In this document: one piece after another, positions 6,236-7,504 of the stretch | Layout: each line of letters starts with the position of its first letter | Numbering within the stretch: position 1 is the first letter of the stretch | DNA from: Oscillospiraceae bacterium | GTDB taxonomy: Bacteria; Bacillota; Clostridia; Oscillospirales; Oscillospiraceae | Assembly (NCBI GenBank): GCA_009785655.1 | Contig: WQVW01000073.1 | Span: 1-7,504, forward strand | Direction of reading: 5' to 3' | DNA length: 7,504 nucleotides | Program-made: the position numbers and the translations under genes | The notes under the pieces: model-generated | What the model saw: only the letters and a program-made list of their open reading frames with translations | What the model was told of the DNA's origin: nothing | Database searches by the model: none

Positions 6236-6712
6236 TTAACACGATACCTTGGCGTTTTGGATTGCCTCAATCCATTCTGCGAGGGGTTTGGGATCAAGCT
6301 TGATACCTTCGCCATCGTTCATGTGGATGACAAGGGCTTTGGAGAAGACAAATTTCCCAATTTCGATGGAGTCTATGTTGTCCAACGGCAGAGAGAAGCT
6401 GTTGTCGCGAATCAAGTTGACTGTTAGTTTATCGACCAGCGAACCTAATGCATGACCAATGAGACCATATTCTTCTGCCAGCTCATATGTGATAGAATCA
6501 TCATCTTTGATGGTATCAAACCAAAGCAGGCGTTTATTGGTGAGGAACAGATTCCCAAGGCTCGTGGCCATGCCTTTTTTTGAGGCAGGACCGTAGCTGA
6601 CGTGGATGGAACTTTTAATAAGTTTTTCGTTTGGCTCGGCAAGGTTGGTGGCGCATAGGGGACAGGATTCGGGGTTAGTGATAGGGTTTTCGCAGATATG
6701 GCAATTTGGCAT
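6236..6712 (-). CDS. Small zinc-ribbon protein with PH-like (GRAM/bPH) domain, function unknown
   Basis: Hypothetical cytoplasmic protein of 158 aa with no signal peptide or membrane segment. Residues 4-20 form a zinc ribbon with two CxxC knuckles (Cys4, Cys7, Cys17, Cys20). The rest is beta-rich and has the typical GRAM/bacterial-PH pattern 'G.lfLTnkRLlwfd' (GNLFLTNKRLLWFDT, 53-67), a central hydrophobic stretch (83-100), IPLDNI-like SLPLDNIDSIEIG (107-119), and a final helix WIEAIQNA. Such domains often bind lipids or proteins, but nothing here indicates a partner. Start is the ATG at 6712 with GGGAG 9 nt upstream. Hand-counted GC over 6301-6600 is about 45%, well below the flanking genes, suggesting separate acquisition. 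It converges on the deacetylase and shares its terminator. An overlapping frame (6445-6816) is a shadow. Confidence 0.8.
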   Translation of the reverse strand: MPNCHICENPITNPESCPLCATNLAEPNEKLIKSSIHVSYGPASKKGMATSLGNLFLTNKRLLWFDTIKDDDSITYELAEEYGLIGHALGSLVDKLTVNLIRDNSFSLPLDNIDSIEIGKFVFSKALVIHMNDGEGIKLDPKPLAEWIEAIQNAKVSC

Positions 6713-6823
6713 GGTATAGCTCTCCCAATATAAATTTGATCGCCCATGTTGGTGGTGTAAACGCTCCTACAAAAAAGAAATCTACCCCAGCCGTTTAGCA
6801 TAGACGCGCGCTGCACTCAAACA
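6713..6823. other. Spacer upstream of the zinc-ribbon/PH-like gene
   Basis: This 111-bp gap lies between two minus-strand genes. No convincing promoter or terminator hairpin was found; a minus-strand T-run near 6770-6775 lacks a stem before it. Read-through from the DUF2284 gene is therefore possible. Confidence 0.4.
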
Positions 6824-7324
6824 TCAATTCAACCACACCGCCGCGTACCAGTTTTCCTGTTCTCCCCCATCCTTCAACGGATACAACGGAAGCCCCAGAT
6901 TTTTCACTGTGCTGAATACGTCAATCCCTGCGCTGTGGAAGGCCGGGCGGGCGTGTTTTGTGTCGCGGCATGGCTCGCCATCTTTGCCTGCGCATTGGGC
7001 GCAGATGGCGCAATCTGACATCGAGAATGCCAGCGCATCGCCGTCCAGATAGGCTTCACGCTCAACGGCATAGGCGGCCTTTTGCGCGATTTTTTTGTCG
7101 GGCGAATGTATAATCAGCACCGTTTTGTATCGGCGCAGCAGCGGCTCGAACTCCCAGGGTTTTAGGAAACCTTCTTTTGACGGGCATGTACAGCCGCGCC
7201 CCCAATCGGCACAGCCGAACATGCATTTCAGAAGCGTCCGGCCGTCGAACACGATATCATCCGGCGTCACGGCAACCGTGTGCTGTGCACCCAGTGACAG
7301 TGCGATGTCTATGTATTTATCCAT
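6824..7324 (-). CDS. DUF2284 family cysteine-rich metal-binding protein
   Basis: Protein of 166 aa, full length for DUF2284, a family of predicted metal-binding proteins from anaerobic bacteria and archaea without an assigned reaction. Eight cysteines fall in two groups: KCMFGCADWGRGCTCPS (Cys34, Cys38, Cys45, Cys47) and CAICAQCAGKDGEPC (Cys105, Cys108, Cys111, Cys119), followed by the family signature TKHARPAFHSAGIDVF (122-137). The cysteines could hold one or two Fe-S clusters or zinc sites; this is inference from spacing. No membrane segment or signal peptide is visible. Start is the ATG at 7324 with GGAGG 10 nt upstream. It has its own promoter and a possible operator, and the nearest downstream gene is 111 bp away, so it may be transcribed alone. 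Family call is firm; function is unknown. Confidence 0.9.
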   Translation of the reverse strand: MDKYIDIALSLGAQHTVAVTPDDIVFDGRTLLKCMFGCADWGRGCTCPSKEGFLKPWEFEPLLRRYKTVLIIHSPDKKIAQKAAYAVEREAYLDGDALAFSMSDCAICAQCAGKDGEPCRDTKHARPAFHSAGIDVFSTVKNLGLPLYPLKDGGEQENWYAAVWLN

Positions 7325-7363
7325 AAATTATAAACCTCCGTTAATATAAGAAGCTGGGGAATG

Positions 7364-7376
7364 TTAAGAATCTTAA
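7364..7376. promoter_or_regulatory. 13-bp perfect palindrome at the predicted transcription start (possible operator)
   Basis: TTAAGAATCTTAA has 6-bp arms around one central base. It lies directly downstream of the extended -10, across the expected start point, a place where repressors commonly bind. The composition is AT-rich, so chance occurrence is possible. Confidence 0.35.
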
Positions 7377-7381
7377 TGTAA

Positions 7382-7390
7382 ATTATACCA
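7382..7390 (-). promoter_or_regulatory. Extended -10 promoter of the DUF2284 gene
   Basis: The minus strand reads TGGTATAAT, a perfect TATAAT (7387-7382) with the TGn extension. No good -35 is seen at 17 bp (TAGATT), as is common for extended -10 promoters. The transcript would start near 7375 and give a leader of about 50 nt before the ATG at 7324. Confidence 0.6.
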
Positions 7391-7437
7391 CAACGGCGGG
7401 GCAAAATCTACAATGCTTCGCAACGCCGCAACAAGCA

Positions 7438-7463
7438 AAGGAGCAGCTGCTCAGCTGCTCCTT
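7438..7463. terminator. Strong hairpin, probable terminator of a gene beyond the right edge
   Basis: AAGGAGCAGCT pairs perfectly with AGCTGCTCCTT (11 bp) around a 4-base loop GCTC. T-rich but interrupted tracts follow on both strands (plus TTGTTTGTATT; minus TTTGCTTGTTG). It lies 9 nt beyond a minus-strand TAG at 7475-7473 whose frame is open to the window edge, so it most likely ends a minus-strand gene entering from the right. Confidence 0.6.
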
Positions 7464-7472
7464 GTTTGTATT

Positions 7473-7504
7473 CTACAATGGTGTGTTATCTTCTGGAAAC
7501 GCGC
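7473..7504 (-). CDS. Possible C-terminal end of a gene entering from the right edge (partial)
   Basis: Nine complete codons (AFPEDNTPL) precede a TAG stop, and the hairpin at 7463-7438 follows closely. The stretch is too short to recognise. A second minus-strand frame ends in TAA slightly earlier (RVSRR before the stop), so the frame is not certain. Called only because of the terminator position. Confidence 0.25.
   Translation of the reverse strand, partial: AFPEDNTPL

Noticed and set aside
6445..6816. 123-codon minus-strand open frame overlapping the zinc-ribbon/PH-like gene
   Set aside because: It is a frame shadow; the 158-aa frame has the zinc knuckles, the PH-like pattern and a ribosome binding site.

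Overview
The window looks like chromosomal DNA from an obligately anaerobic Firmicute of the Clostridia, possibly an Oscillospiraceae-type organism. The grounds are a moderate GC content (about 55-60% in hand-counted coding stretches), strong GGAGG-type ribosome binding sites, a tungsten/molybdopterin aldehyde:ferredoxin oxidoreductase with its iron-sulfur partner, a Sua5-type threonylcarbamoyl-AMP synthase with a C-terminal domain, a PdaC-like peptidoglycan deacetylase and a DUF2284 protein. The taxonomic call is inference; there is no rRNA or other strong marker here.

Minus-strand block, about 18-4505. In transcription order it carries a ROK-family sugar kinase (4505-3567), a 104-bp repeat element (3467-3570), a four-cluster ferredoxin (3434-3030), an AOR-family oxidoreductase (3030-1252), a MoaD/ThiS-like sulfur carrier (1255-1025) and Sua5 (1028-18). 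The last four genes are fused at their borders: each stop codon overlaps the next start, so they are almost certainly one translationally coupled operon. The ferredoxin, oxidoreductase and sulfur carrier make one redox module: catalytic subunit, electron-transfer subunit, and a candidate sulfur donor for pterin cofactor assembly. Sua5 (tRNA t6A synthesis) is coupled to it physically but has no obvious biochemical link. A promoter with an extended -10 precedes the kinase. I see no separate promoter for the ferredoxin, so the kinase promoter may drive the whole block unless the repeat element interrupts transcription.

Plus-strand gene, 4717-6162. This is a membrane-anchored DUF3298 plus NodB polysaccharide deacetylase resembling Bacillus PdaC. 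It is divergent from the kinase and ends at a bidirectional terminator at 6172-6206.

Right-hand part, 6236-7504. It has two independent minus-strand genes: a small zinc-ribbon plus PH-like (GRAM/bPH) protein with clearly lower GC than its surroundings, and a DUF2284 cysteine-rich protein with its own extended -10 promoter and a perfect 13-bp palindrome at the predicted transcription start. A strong hairpin at 7438-7463 probably ends a gene lying beyond the right edge.

I found no RNA genes, CRISPR arrays, transposases or phage genes. The most unusual structure is the 104-bp element between the kinase and the ferredoxin. Its two hairpin ends differ only by paired compensatory substitutions, its core is a 23-bp tandem repeat, and its edge supplies the kinase stop codon.
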